A stretch of DNA of 45,494 nucleotides from Alphaproteobacteria bacterium HGW-Alphaproteobacteria-6 (GTDB taxonomy: Bacteria > Pseudomonadota > Alphaproteobacteria > Rhodobacterales > Rhodobacteraceae): NCBI GenBank assembly GCA_002841115.1, contig PHEC01000006.1:1-45494 (forward strand), read 5' to 3'. Positions 8,601-16,022 of this stretch are shown here, one piece after another. The position numbers and the translations under genes are program-made. The notes under the pieces were generated by a model, which worked only from the letters and a program-made list of their open reading frames with translations, searched no databases and had not been told where the DNA came from. Numbering within the stretch: position 1 is the stretch's first letter; the number at the start of each line of letters is the position of its first letter.

Positions 8601-9546
8601 ACCGCCAGGCCATGCCGACGCCGTCAAAGGCGCGGTCCTCGACCTTGGGCCGGATCGCCGCCTGACCGCAGCGCAGATCGTCGCCGAACCACGACACCAC
8701 CAGCGACACTGATCCGACCGCCGGCAGTTCCTCGCCCAGGCTATCCAGCGACACCGCGAAATCGGCCTTCGCCCCGGCGCTGTTGATATTGACCGACCGG
8801 TTGCGCCCGACGCCGTTGTTGACATGGACCGGGCTGGTCGCCAGCGCATATTCACCGGTGCCGGGGATCATCGCCACCCCGTTCAGGCCGCGCACCAGAT
8901 CCGGCACGGTATCGGCGAAGGAACCCTGCGCCGGGCGCATCACCTCGAAGCTGAACTGCGGCACCCGGTTGCCGAACTGACCAAGATCGATGTCCTCGAA
9001 GACGACATAGGCGGTGCCGCGATAGGCCGGCACCCGGCCCGCACCCTCGACCGCCTCCATCTTGGGATCGGGCAACTGGTCCTCGGACCCGCTATAGACC
9101 CGCATCGTCACGTCATCGCGGGCGATCTCGACCCCGTCGGCCCAGATCCGCCCGACCCGGGTGATCTCGCCCTCGCACAGCGCCAGCGCCAGGCTGACGG
9201 TATAGGAAAACTCGGTGGTGCGCGGCGTTGGCGCACCCTTGCCGCCGCCACCGGTGGTCTTGCGATGCTCCAGAAAGCGGGTCGCCCAGATCACCTGCCC
9301 GGCCACCCGGACCCGGCCCCAGACCCGGCCGACCGGCGCGCCCTCGCTGGCCCCGGTCAGGCGGAACCGGTCGACCCGCCCGGTCTCGACCGCGCGCGAC
9401 CCCGACCCGAGGATGCGCTGGTCGATCACCCGCCCGACCGTCGCGCCGACCGCCCGCCCGATCACCGCGCCCGACAGGCCAAGCACGGTCCCGCCGAACC
9501 CCGCACCCAGCGATGCACCCGCCGCCGAAAGCAAAATGGTCGCCAT
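5641..9546 (-). CDS. g15: GTA g15: large baseplate megatron / host-specificity protein
   Basis: The 1301-residue protein matches the RcGTA g15 product in length and position. The N-terminus (MATILLSAAGASLGAGFGGT) is Gly/Ala-rich and may contact or pass the membrane. The middle contains a GTA TIM-barrel (glycoside-hydrolase-like) region (FCIGSEMRGLTQIRG, DFIGIDNYMPLSDW, KPVWFTEFGC), followed by a phage-tail-3 type region and a C-terminal domain. In RcGTA this trimeric protein forms the distal tail tip and is thought to deliver DNA through the cell envelope. GAGGAGGG lies six bases before the start, a strong ribosome site suited to the last large gene of the operon. Confidence 0.95.
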   Translation of the reverse strand: MATILLSAAGASLGAGFGGTVLGLSGAVIGRAVGATVGRVIDQRILGSGSRAVETGRVDRFRLTGASEGAPVGRVWGRVRVAGQVIWATRFLEHRKTTGGGGKGAPTPRTTEFSYTVSLALALCEGEITRVGRIWADGVEIARDDVTMRVYSGSEDQLPDPKMEAVEGAGRVPAYRGTAYVVFEDIDLGQFGNRVPQFSFEVMRPAQGSFADTVPDLVRGLNGVAMIPGTGEYALATSPVHVNNGVGRNRSVNINSAGAKADFAVSLDSLGEELPAVGSVSLVVSWFGDDLRCGQAAIRPKVEDRAFDGVGMAWRSGGIARAAAEEVVRLDGRPVYGGTPADASVIEAIAALRARGMAVVLYPFILMEQLAGNGLPDPWTGADDQPALPWRGRITLSAAPGRAGTPDRTAAAEAEVAAFFGAAQPADFVVNGKTVGYSGPIEWSYRRFILHFAHLCAAAGGVDAFCIGSEMRGLTQIRGAGDSFPAVAALRQLAAEVRAILGPATKISYAADWSEYSGYQAPEGNRHFHLDPLWADDNVDFIGIDNYMPLSDWRDGADHADAAWGSIYDLGYLKANVAGGELFDWFYADPAHRLAQIRTPITDGAYGEPWVWRVKDIRGWWENLHHDRIDGLRAATPSPWVPGSKPVWFTEFGCAAVDKGTNEPNKFLDPKSAESALPFFSDGRRDDLIQMQYLRAMVDFWRDPANNPVSALYGGPMVDMDRAHVWAWDARPFPQFPANADLWSDGANYARGHWISGRVSAQPLASVVAEICEAAGLKDFDVSGLYGIVRGFSLADNGTGRAALQPLMLAYGFEALERDGALVFRMRDGMVDAVIGPDDLAVAAETDGWVETQRATEAEIAGRVRLSYVEAEGDYEARAVEAIFPDEATTGVSQSELALALTRSEAMRIVERWLSEARVARDGARFALPPSLGHLGAGDVVTLPDGGRYRIDRVEEAGALSIEAVRVEPAVYQPSDEAEERVTPRSFAAPVPVFSLFLDLPLMSGQEVPHQPHLAVTATPWPGSAAIYSSDRDSGYTLNRQIAAPSIIGETLTPLFRAHSAVWDRGPALRVRITGGGLSSVDPGQVLNGANLMAIGDGSSDRWELFQFAEAVLVAPDTYDLSLRLRGQAGSDAVMPDSWPAGGFVVLMDGAPKQIGVAAGERDLARHYRIGPARRGYDDPSYEHRIEAFAGIGSRPLSPVHLAARRSAGGDLDIGWIRRSRIEGDSWAGVEVPLGEAREAYLLRVVQGGAIRREVTTFAPGWIYGAALQAADAVAAPYEIHVAQLSDAFGPGPFTRITIDD

Positions 9547-9606
9547 GGCCGACCCTCCTCAGAACATGTTGCGCCCTTGGCCGGCCCCAGGGGGGCCGCG
9601 CTCCGG
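9547..9606 (-). other. g14-g15 intercistronic spacer with small hairpin
   Basis: These 60 bases carry a 6-bp stem (9583-9588 with 9592-9597, loop AGG) upstream of the strong g15 ribosome site. No T-run follows on the minus strand, so it is not a standard terminator. It could affect message stability or translation. Confidence 0.4.
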
Positions 9607-10050
9607 TCAGGGCAGCTTGAACCGCGCGACGATGCGCCGCCGCCAGGGGGCCGACAGCGGACTTTCGACAACGCCGTGACCGCTATAGGCATGAATGAAT
9701 GTGGCCGCGCCGCCGCGCCGGGCGGCAAGGCCGAGATGCTTGGCCACCGATCCCTCGCGCATCCGGAACAGCAAGACCTCGCCCGGCGCGATCGGTGTCG
9801 CGGGCGCGCAGGCCCGCATGTGCCGCTCGGCCGCCCGCCACAGCCGCTCCTGCCCGTCCGGTTCGGACCAGTCGGGGGTATAGGCGGGAACCGCTTCGGG
9901 TTCGCAGCCGTAAAGCGCGCGCCAGATGCCGCGCAACAAGCCAAGGCAATCGGTCCCGCCCCCCTGCGCCGAGGCCTGATGCCGGTAGGGCGTGCCGATC
10001 CAGTCGCGGGCGATGGCGATCGCCGCCTCGGCTCGGGTCTGCGCGCTCAT
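9607..10050 (-). CDS. g14: GTA g14: NlpC/P60-type tail peptidase
   Basis: The 147-residue protein has the NlpC/P60 triad: Cys in GGTDCLGLLR, His in AKHLGLAAR and a third polar His in TFIHAYSGHG. Such enzymes cut peptides in peptidoglycan. In GTA and lambda-like tails (gpK-like) the protein sits at the tail tip and helps cross the cell wall. The start at 10050 overlaps the g13 stop (ATGA, 10047-10050). Length and order agree with RcGTA. All catalytic residues are present, so activity is expected. Confidence 0.93.
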   Translation of the reverse strand: MSAQTRAEAAIAIARDWIGTPYRHQASAQGGGTDCLGLLRGIWRALYGCEPEAVPAYTPDWSEPDGQERLWRAAERHMRACAPATPIAPGEVLLFRMREGSVAKHLGLAARRGGAATFIHAYSGHGVVESPLSAPWRRRIVARFKLP

Positions 10051-10940
10051 CCGCGCCGGCTCCCGCCGTCGTTGACCGCGGCGCCGACCGGATAGGACAT
10101 CAGCCAGTCCTCGCCGGGAATGTCCGGAAAGCCCCGGAAATTGTCGAAGTTGTCGAATTTCAGCCGACAGACCTCCTCGCGCTTGTCGCAACCGGCCTCG
10201 ATGCGCAGCAAGTCGCCCGGCTGCGGCGCGGTTCCCAGCGCCTGCCACAACTCGATCTCCCGCGACGCACCCGTGCCCAGCCGGTCATTCTTGACCGCGC
10301 CGACCAGCCCGGCGGCCGGACCGCTCAGCACCCGGAACCGGCCCTTCTCGAACCAGCGATCCTCGAAGCCAGCGAAGCTGGCAAAATGAAAGACCCGCGC
10401 ATCGGTCACACCCTCGGCCGGCCGCTCCTCGGCAAAGCCCGGGGTCGCCAGATCGAACCGGCAGCGCCCGTCGCCAAGGATCGCGGTGCAGCGCGCATGA
10501 TAGATCTGGCCCTGCGGCTGGTTCAGCACCTCGGCCAGCCCGCGCAACTCGGCGCTGAAGGCGCCACCCGACCGGGTCAACTCGCCCAGGGTTCCGCCGA
10601 ATTGCAAGGCGCGCTGGCTGACATCGGTCCAGTTGACCAGCCAGCCGCGCACCTCGGCGCCGTCATAGCGCCCGGCCAGGATATCGGCCTCGGATATCGC
10701 GTCCGAGCGCAGCGCGCCGACCGCCTCGGCATTGCCCACCGCCAGCCCGGTCGCCTGCTGCACCGCCCCCGCCGTCAGCCCGCTGTCGGCGCGAAACCGG
10801 ATGCCGTCGAAGCTCAGATCGCGGTCATGGTCGGTGAAGCCCAGAACCCTGCCATCGGCGCGCCTGACCGCATAGGCCCGGCACAGCGTCGTCGTGCCGG
10901 TTGCCAGATGGGCCCTCAATCCTGCGTCATACCCGCTCAC
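10047..10940 (-). CDS. g13: GTA g13: baseplate hub protein (DUF2163)
   Basis: The 297-residue protein carries the DUF2163 N-terminus (YAVRRADGRVLGFTDHDRDL) and a C-terminal region with four cysteines in two pairs (ARCTAILGDGRC and GCDKREEVCRLKF). The structural work on RcGTA that I recall describes an iron-sulfur cluster in the hub; the paired cysteines fit that. The protein links the tail tube to the megatron tip. It overlaps both neighbours by ATGA (10937-10940 and 10047-10050). Confidence 0.93.
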   Translation of the reverse strand: MSGYDAGLRAHLATGTTTLCRAYAVRRADGRVLGFTDHDRDLSFDGIRFRADSGLTAGAVQQATGLAVGNAEAVGALRSDAISEADILAGRYDGAEVRGWLVNWTDVSQRALQFGGTLGELTRSGGAFSAELRGLAEVLNQPQGQIYHARCTAILGDGRCRFDLATPGFAEERPAEGVTDARVFHFASFAGFEDRWFEKGRFRVLSGPAAGLVGAVKNDRLGTGASREIELWQALGTAPQPGDLLRIEAGCDKREEVCRLKFDNFDNFRGFPDIPGEDWLMSYPVGAAVNDGGSRRG

Positions 10941-11569
10941 AGCCGCACCTCGACCACCGGAACCTGCGGCACGTCGCCGGCCTGAAACGAGGCGACCGAG
11001 ACCAGGATCCGGTCGGTATCGAAACGCACCGGCACGTCGAACTCGTATCCCGCCGTCACCCGCTCGCCGACCGCGGGCGGGGTGACGAAGCTGACCATGC
11101 CGGTCGTGGCCTCGACGCCGAAATGAACGCCCTCGGCCAGCTCGTCGCCCTGAAGGCCGATGCGCACCGTGCCGGCCACCGGCTTGGCGATCAGCCGCGC
11201 ATGGGCCTCTGCGCCCGAGGCATAGGTCCGGATCAGCTGGAAATCGCGGCTGACCCCGTCGCCGGTGCCGATCAGCTGATCGTCGAAGCGCACCGGCTGC
11301 GAGGCGCGGCCAGACTTGAAATCGGCCCAGTCCTTCCAGCGAAAGCCGAAGATCTGGCCCTGCCGCGCTTCAAAGAAGGCGATCAGGTCCTGAATGTCGT
11401 CGAGGCTGCGCAGGCTGACGCCGGCATCATAGCGCCGGCGCGATTGCGACCAGGGGGTGTTGCGCTCCTCGAAGCCGTTGGTCAGTGCCACGACCTCGGT
11501 GCGCCGCTCCGGCCCGCCGACCGAGCCGAAGCTCAGATTGGCGGGAAACCGCACTTCGTGAAATGCCAT
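10937..11569 (-). CDS. g12: GTA g12: distal tail protein (DUF2460)
   Basis: The 210-residue protein matches DUF2460: it starts MAFHEVRFPANLSFGSVGGP and has the motif FFEARQGQIFGFRWKDW in the middle. In RcGTA this is the distal tail (Dit-like) hexamer between tube and hub. It is followed by g13 with an ATGA overlap and separated from g11 by nine bases. No unusual residues are seen. Confidence 0.93.
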   Translation of the reverse strand: MAFHEVRFPANLSFGSVGGPERRTEVVALTNGFEERNTPWSQSRRRYDAGVSLRSLDDIQDLIAFFEARQGQIFGFRWKDWADFKSGRASQPVRFDDQLIGTGDGVSRDFQLIRTYASGAEAHARLIAKPVAGTVRIGLQGDELAEGVHFGVEATTGMVSFVTPPAVGERVTAGYEFDVPVRFDTDRILVSVASFQAGDVPQVPVVEVRL

Positions 11570-11578
11570 GTCCTGTCC

Positions 11579-12241
11579 TCACCTGTTGCGATCGCCGCGC
11601 GCCAGCGCCCGGCCGACCTGTGCCGCGATCTGGCTCTGGCTGCGCTGGAAGCCCTGCACATCGGGCGTGCTGACATTTACGGTGACGTTGACCGCGCGCC
11701 CGCCGCCGGCGCTCTGCACGCCAAGCCGGCCATCGGCGCCGCGGGTCAGCGGCATGATCGCCTCGGGGCCGGCCTCGCCCATCAACCCACGGCCATTGCG
11801 CATCGGAAACAGCGTCGGCGCGCTGACGATGCCGCCGCGGGCAAAGGGCATCACCCGGCCCTGTGCGAAACCGCCGCCTTTCTCGAAGGGAAAGACCCCG
11901 CTCAGCAGCCCGTTCAGGCCGCCGGCGATCGCGCCGCCGACCGCGTCCTGCACCGGGCGGATGGCGACATTCAGCACCGAATCCGCCATCGCCTGCGCCA
12001 CGCCGCGCAAGGCATCCGACAGTTTCTGCCCGTCCAGGATCAGCCCGTCGAAGGCCCGCCGCAACCCGCGCCCGATCCCGTTCGACAGCGTGTTCACCTC
12101 GCGCCCGGTGAAGATCATGCTCTCGCGCATCCGGCCAAGTTCGGCATCGAAGGCCGCCGCCATCGCCTGCGCACCGCCAAGACTGGTCTCAAGCGCCGCC
12201 GCCTGCGCCTCCAGCCCGTCCAGCCCGTCGGTTACCGCCAT
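11579..12241 (-). CDS. g11: GTA g11: short tape measure protein
   Basis: The 220-residue protein has a helical N-terminal half and a Gly-rich segment (KGGGFAQGRVMPFARGGIV, MGEAGPEAIMPL) typical of the C-terminal part of phage tape measures. The size fits the very short GTA tail. The start at 12241 lies one base after the g10.1 stop (TGACATG), preceded by AAGGGG. An upstream in-frame Met would run into g10.1 and is rejected. Confidence 0.92.
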   Translation of the reverse strand: MAVTDGLDGLEAQAAALETSLGGAQAMAAAFDAELGRMRESMIFTGREVNTLSNGIGRGLRRAFDGLILDGQKLSDALRGVAQAMADSVLNVAIRPVQDAVGGAIAGGLNGLLSGVFPFEKGGGFAQGRVMPFARGGIVSAPTLFPMRNGRGLMGEAGPEAIMPLTRGADGRLGVQSAGGGRAVNVTVNVSTPDVQGFQRSQSQIAAQVGRALARGDRNR

Positions 12242-12242
12242 G

Positions 12243-12476
12243 TCATTCCCCTTTCGCCGTTTCACTCGACCGACCCGGCGCCAGGTCCGGCCAGGCCTGC
12301 CGCAAGGCCTCAAGTGCGCTTCGCCCCAGCGGCGCCACCGCCACCGGATCGCCCAGCATCAGCGCAAGCTCTGCCGGGGTCAGCCGCCAGAACTGATCGG
12401 GATGCAGCCCCAGCCCGGCCATGCCCGCCCGCATCAGGCCGGGCCAGTCGAAACCCGCCGGCGCCGCTTCCGTCAT
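12243..12476 (-). CDS. g10.1: GTA g10.1: tail assembly chaperone
   Basis: A 77-residue protein with the TAC_6-type motif GLHPDQFWRLTPAELALML. It is a small acidic helical protein thought to keep the tape measure soluble during tail assembly. Its start overlaps the g10 stop (ATGA, 12473-12476). Two separate overlapping genes here take the place of the single frameshifted chaperone gene of lambda-like phages. Confidence 0.9.
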   Translation of the reverse strand: MTEAAPAGFDWPGLMRAGMAGLGLHPDQFWRLTPAELALMLGDPVAVAPLGRSALEALRQAWPDLAPGRSSETAKGE

Positions 12477-12799
12477 CGCCCGGTCTCCGCCGGGGGGGTG
12501 AAGGCGCGTGCCAGCAGCCGCGCCGCCACCTGCGCCGCCTCGACCGGGCCACCGCCGATCTCGACGGCGCGCAGGTCATCGGCACTGCCCTGCCAGCCGC
12601 CGCCGCGCAGTCCCGCGACGATCAGCATCAGGACATCGCGGCTGGAAAAGCGCCCGGACTCGAACCGCTCGACCAGCCCGATCAGCGTGCCGGTCTCAAG
12701 CGCCTCCTCCAGTTCGGCCAGCGCCCCCAAAGTCAGCCGCGCGACATGGCGCCGGCCGTCAAGACTGATCGCCACCTCGCCTGCCCAGGGGTTGGCCAT
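12473..12799 (-). CDS. g10: GTA g10: gene-transfer-agent family tail assembly chaperone
   Basis: The 108-residue protein contains the GTA_gp10 pattern: WAGEVAISLDGRRHVARLTL, then LAELEEALETGTLIGLVERF and a VAGLRGGG segment. It lies between the major tail protein and g10.1, as in RcGTA, and likely acts with g10.1 in tail assembly. Its start overlaps the g9 stop by one base (TGATG, 12797-12801). Confidence 0.92.
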   Translation of the reverse strand: MANPWAGEVAISLDGRRHVARLTLGALAELEEALETGTLIGLVERFESGRFSSRDVLMLIVAGLRGGGWQGSADDLRAVEIGGGPVEAAQVAARLLARAFTPPAETGR

Positions 12800-13212
12800 C
12801 AGATCGCCGTGAAGACCAGCGCCCCGGCCGAGGCCAGGCTCAGCTCATAGGTCGCCTCGCCGTTGTAGCTGCCGGCATATTCGATCGCGGTGATCTGGAA
12901 CGGCCCCTCGACGATGCCGAAATCGGGGATGATCACCTGAAACTGCTCGACCGTGCCGGCAAAGAAGATCTGCCGCGCCCGGTCGTCGGTGGCGCTGTCG
13001 ACAAAGACGCCCGAGCCCGAGACCGAGGCCGAGCGCACCCCCGCGCCGCCCAGCAATTCGCGCCAGCCGCCCTGGCTTTCGAGAGAGGTCACATCGACCG
13101 TCTCGGCGTTGAAGCTGATCCGCGTGGCACGCAGCCCCGCGATCGTGGTGAACTGCCCGCCCCCGGTCAGGTCGAGCTTGATCAGAAGGTCCTTGCCGTT
13201 CTGGGCAACCAT
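12799..13212 (-). CDS. g9: GTA g9: major tail tube protein (TP901-1 family)
   Basis: The 137-residue protein shows the TP901-1 major-tail pattern, with LLIKLDLTGGGQFTTIAGLR at the start, VDVTSLESQGGWRELL, and ITAIEYAGSYNGEATYELSL near the end. It polymerises into the tail tube. GGAG lies eight bases before the start. A 92-base gap separates it from g8, the largest gap in the tail half of the operon. Confidence 0.94.
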   Translation of the reverse strand: MVAQNGKDLLIKLDLTGGGQFTTIAGLRATRISFNAETVDVTSLESQGGWRELLGGAGVRSASVSGSGVFVDSATDDRARQIFFAGTVEQFQVIIPDFGIVEGPFQITAIEYAGSYNGEATYELSLASAGALVFTAI

Positions 13213-13304
13213 GGGAGTATCTCCGATTTGTGCAACTCACGGGCCGATATCTATCGAAACGGCCTGGCGAATGTTCGAAACATGCAAGGCAATCACCCTG
13301 CGCC
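13213..13304 (-). other. g8-g9 spacer with 13-bp inverted repeat
   Basis: The 92-base spacer contains a perfect inverted repeat ATGTT-CGA-AACAT at 13271-13283. I see no good -35/-10 pair. It may be a protein site or nothing; the spacer stands out only because neighbouring genes overlap. Confidence 0.3.
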
Positions 13305-13712
13305 CTAGTCCTCGGTGCGCGCCCGAAAGGTCAGGTCGATGCGGCGGATATCGGCCTTCTCGACCCGCCGCGCCCGGGCGCGAACGAACCACAACCCGAC
13401 CAGACGCCCCCGCGACAGGACCAGCGCGGCCCCGCTCAGGGCATCCGAGACCGCCGCCGCCACCGCCTTGGCGCTCTGAAAGCCGGCGGCGTCGGTGACG
13501 ACACTGACAACGAAGTCATGCAGCGCGCCGCGGCCGGTCTGGTCCGAGGCGTCACGCACATCCTCGGGCCCGATCGAGACATAGGTGCCGCTGATCGGCC
13601 CCGGCGGGACCGCATCGTGGATCGCCCCGCCGACCAGCGCGGCCAGCGCGCCGTCGGCGACCAGCCGTTGATAGATCGCGGCCTGAAGCGCCGCGCCAGT
13701 GCCATAGCTCAT
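13305..13712 (-). CDS. g8: GTA g8: tail terminator (DUF3168)
   Basis: The 135-residue DUF3168 protein starts MSYGTGAALQAAIYQRLVAD and has the DVRDASDQTGRGALHDF segment typical of the family. In RcGTA it caps the tail at the head-proximal end. The start overlaps the g7 stop (ATGA, 13709-13712). Confidence 0.92.
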   Translation of the reverse strand: MSYGTGAALQAAIYQRLVADGALAALVGGAIHDAVPPGPISGTYVSIGPEDVRDASDQTGRGALHDFVVSVVTDAAGFQSAKAVAAAVSDALSGAALVLSRGRLVGLWFVRARARRVEKADIRRIDLTFRARTED

Positions 13713-14047
13713 GCCGGAACCTCCTCCTGGGCAAAGCAGGTCAGGTAATGCCCGCCGGGGTCGTCCTCGGTGACGGCGGTGATGTGAAAGACCCGCGCCC
13801 CGTCACGCAGCCGCTGCTCGGGCCGCGGCCGCGACGGTGCCCCCATGGGCGCGGCGCGCAGGGTGATCCGGTAGGGCACGCTCGACAGGGTGACAAACTC
13901 GCCCGCCCGCTCGCGCCCGGTGCCCGGATCGACCCGCGCCCAGAGCACCCCCAGCGCCACCCAGGTCTCGGACCAGCCGCCGGAACCGTCCGGCTGGCGC
14001 TGCGCCGCTTCGAGGACCAGCTTGCGGTTAAGTCGTGGCGCGCTCAT
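13709..14047 (-). CDS. g7: GTA g7: head closure / head-tail joining protein
   Basis: The 112-residue protein fits phage head-tail adaptor (SPP1 gp16-like) proteins: RKLVLEAAQRQPDGSGGW, then VLWARVDPGTGRERAG and VFHITAVTEDDPGG at the end. It follows g6 with an ATGA overlap (14044-14047). Its role is stopping the filled head and docking the tail. Confidence 0.9.
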   Translation of the reverse strand: MSAPRLNRKLVLEAAQRQPDGSGGWSETWVALGVLWARVDPGTGRERAGEFVTLSSVPYRITLRAAPMGAPSRPRPEQRLRDGARVFHITAVTEDDPGGHYLTCFAQEEVPA

Positions 14048-14643
14048 GCCGCCCCCCCGCCCAGCACCCTGACGGTGCGCCAGCGTTCGATCAGCGCCAT
14101 CACCCCGAAGGGCATCGCCTGGGCGCGGGCGTCGGTCTCGTGCCGGTTCTCGTGGTAAAGGGCGGCCAGCAGGAAGACCGCCTGCGCCAGATCGACCGGC
14201 ACCTCGACCCAGGCCGGGCCGAAACCGGCGGTAAAGGCAACCTCGACCCTGCCGCCGACCGGAATCCCCGGCAGGCAGCCGCCGGTGGCGATGATCTTCG
14301 GCCGCTGGCTGTCGCGTTGCAGCACATAGCGCGCCGGATCGACCGCCACCGCCACCCCGTCGCGGTCAACCATCGTCACCGTGGCAACCGCACTGACCGG
14401 CGCCACCGGCAACGGCTGCTCGCCGGGCCGGCGCCAGGCATCCAGCGTCAGAAGATAGTCCCGCGCGATCAGCGCCTTGCCGATCCGGCCCTCGATCGCG
14501 GCCATCGCGGCGCGCAGATAGCCCTCGATCAGCACATCCTGCACCCCGTCGTCGGCAAAGCCGGTGCCGAGCCGCAGATGGTCCTTGAAGTCCTGGACCG
14601 GCAGCGCCGCGGACGGCACGCTGGTCTGCTCGATCAGCATCAT
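14044..14643 (-). CDS. g6: GTA g6: head-tail connector (gp6-like adaptor)
   Basis: The 199-residue protein has the helical connector pattern (VQDFKDHLRLGTGFADD, YLRAAMAAIEGRIGKALI) and a beta insert (VTMVDRDGVAVAVDPARYVL). It forms the ring under the portal. Start 14643 is chosen because GGAG lies seven bases upstream; the next codon is also ATG. The spacer upstream contains an unbroken run of eleven C (plus strand). Confidence 0.9.
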   Translation of the reverse strand: MMLIEQTSVPSAALPVQDFKDHLRLGTGFADDGVQDVLIEGYLRAAMAAIEGRIGKALIARDYLLTLDAWRRPGEQPLPVAPVSAVATVTMVDRDGVAVAVDPARYVLQRDSQRPKIIATGGCLPGIPVGGRVEVAFTAGFGPAWVEVPVDLAQAVFLLAALYHENRHETDARAQAMPFGVMALIERWRTVRVLGGGAA

Positions 14644-14798
14644 GGCATCACTCCGAAAATTGCGCCCCCCCCCCCTCCGGTCGGAAGGTCGGGCGCGGGC
14701 CAGCCCGCATTGCTCGGACGGAGGGAGAGCTAGACAACACGGGGGGCGTTCGGCCCGCGCCCCGGGCCGGGGAGATCCCCCGGCCCGATCCGCCGCGC
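14644..14798 (-). promoter_or_regulatory. Structured spacer between capsid gene g5 and g6
   Basis: This 155-base spacer follows the capsid stop. It holds a perfect 9-bp hairpin (GGGCCGGGG 14764-14772 with CCCCGGCCC 14778-14786, loop AGATC), a second GC hairpin (14695-14699 with 14704-14708) and a C11 run (14665-14675; G11 in the message). No T-run follows the main hairpin on the transcribed strand, so it is more like an RNA-processing or 3'-protecting hairpin than a terminator. That would help make capsid protein more abundant than the connector proteins. Confidence 0.6.
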
Positions 14799-15995
14799 TT
14801 ACGCCACGGCGAATTTCAGAAGCTTGATCGCGGCAAAGTCGCTGATGTCGCCGCCGACCCGCTTGGAGGCGTAGAAGAGGACATGCGGCTTGGCCGAGAA
14901 CGGATCGCGCAGCACCCGCATGTCCGGCCGCTCGGCGATGGTATAGCCGTTGTGGAAATCGCCGAAGGCGATGGCGAAGGCATCCGCGCCGATATCGGGC
15001 ATGTCCTCGGCCACCAGCACCGGATAGCCCATCAGCCGCGCCGGCTCGCCGGCGGCCAGACCATCCGACCACAGGAAGCGGCCATCGGCATCCTTCATCT
15101 TCCTGACCGCGCCCGCGGTTTTCGAGTTCATCACGAAGCTCGCATTGGCGCGGTATTCGGCGTTCAGCGCATAGACCAGGTCGATGATCGCATCGGAGGC
15201 GGCGGTCGGCGAAAAGTCCCCCGCCGCACCGGTCGGGATATAGCCCAGCGAGCCCCAGGCCCAGACCCCGTTGTCGATCGTCGAATGGCTCAGGAACCCC
15301 TTCGGCTTGTCGATCCCGTCACCCGAGACGAAGGCCTGCGCCTCGGCCCGGCTGAAGCGGTCGGCGATGCGCTCGGCCAGCCAGCCCTCGATGTCGAAGG
15401 CGCTGTCATCCAGAAGCCGCTGGCTTGCCTTCGGCATCGCCGACAGCTCGTGCAGCGGGATCGAGATGCGGTCGATCTGCGGCGTCGCGGTCTCGGTCAG
15501 CGTGCCGGTCTCGGTCGCCCAGCCCGAGCCGAGGTCGCTGTGATCGACCAGCACGTCGAACGAGGTCGCCTCGACCGCCACCACATTGGCGATGGCGCGG
15601 ATCGAGGCGGTCGATTTCAGCACCCCGCGGATCCGCTCCGAGGTTTCGGGATCGACCAGAAAGCCGCCCTCGGCATTCACCTGGGTATTCAGCGCCTTGC
15701 CCTCCAGCGCCAGCCCCCGAAGCCCGTCATCGTCGCCCGAGCGCAGATAGGCCGCAAAGGCCTTCTTGTGCGGCGCGTCGAAATCGACGGCGGTGGACAG
15801 GGCCGGGCGCCCGGCAGCATGAGTTTTGCGATCAAGCATGGTCAGTCGCTCTTCCTGTTGTTGCAGCTTCGATGTCATTTCGTCCTGAAAGCCCTTGAAT
15901 TCGCCCAGGAACCCCTGAAGCGCGGTCTTCACCTCATGGGCCGGAGCGTCGGACACGCCTTCCCCGGCCCGAGCCTTGGTCTCGGTCTGTCTCAT
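14799..15995 (-). CDS. g5: GTA g5: major capsid protein (HK97 fold)
   Basis: From the start at 15995 the product has 398 residues, a size I recall for the RcGTA capsid protein. An N-terminal helical scaffold-like part (about 1-70, ALQGFLGEFKGFQDEMTSKL) precedes the HK97 fold, with NTQVNAEGGFLVDPETSERI, the WATETGTLTETATPQIDRIS segment and the KPKGFLSHSTIDN loop. ATG 15995 is preferred to the more upstream GTG/ATG codons because the strong site GAGGTGAT sits at proper distance only from it. Confidence 0.95.
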   Translation of the reverse strand: MRQTETKARAGEGVSDAPAHEVKTALQGFLGEFKGFQDEMTSKLQQQEERLTMLDRKTHAAGRPALSTAVDFDAPHKKAFAAYLRSGDDDGLRGLALEGKALNTQVNAEGGFLVDPETSERIRGVLKSTASIRAIANVVAVEATSFDVLVDHSDLGSGWATETGTLTETATPQIDRISIPLHELSAMPKASQRLLDDSAFDIEGWLAERIADRFSRAEAQAFVSGDGIDKPKGFLSHSTIDNGVWAWGSLGYIPTGAAGDFSPTAASDAIIDLVYALNAEYRANASFVMNSKTAGAVRKMKDADGRFLWSDGLAAGEPARLMGYPVLVAEDMPDIGADAFAIAFGDFHNGYTIAERPDMRVLRDPFSAKPHVLFYASKRVGGDISDFAAIKLLKFAVA

Positions 15996-16022
15996 ACCCA
16001 TCACCTCACGTCAGGGGTTGTG

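Noticed and set aside
6508..8712. A 734-residue plus-strand frame opposite g15
   Set aside because: Low-complexity Arg/His/Gly content and exact overlap with a strong gene mark it as a shadow.
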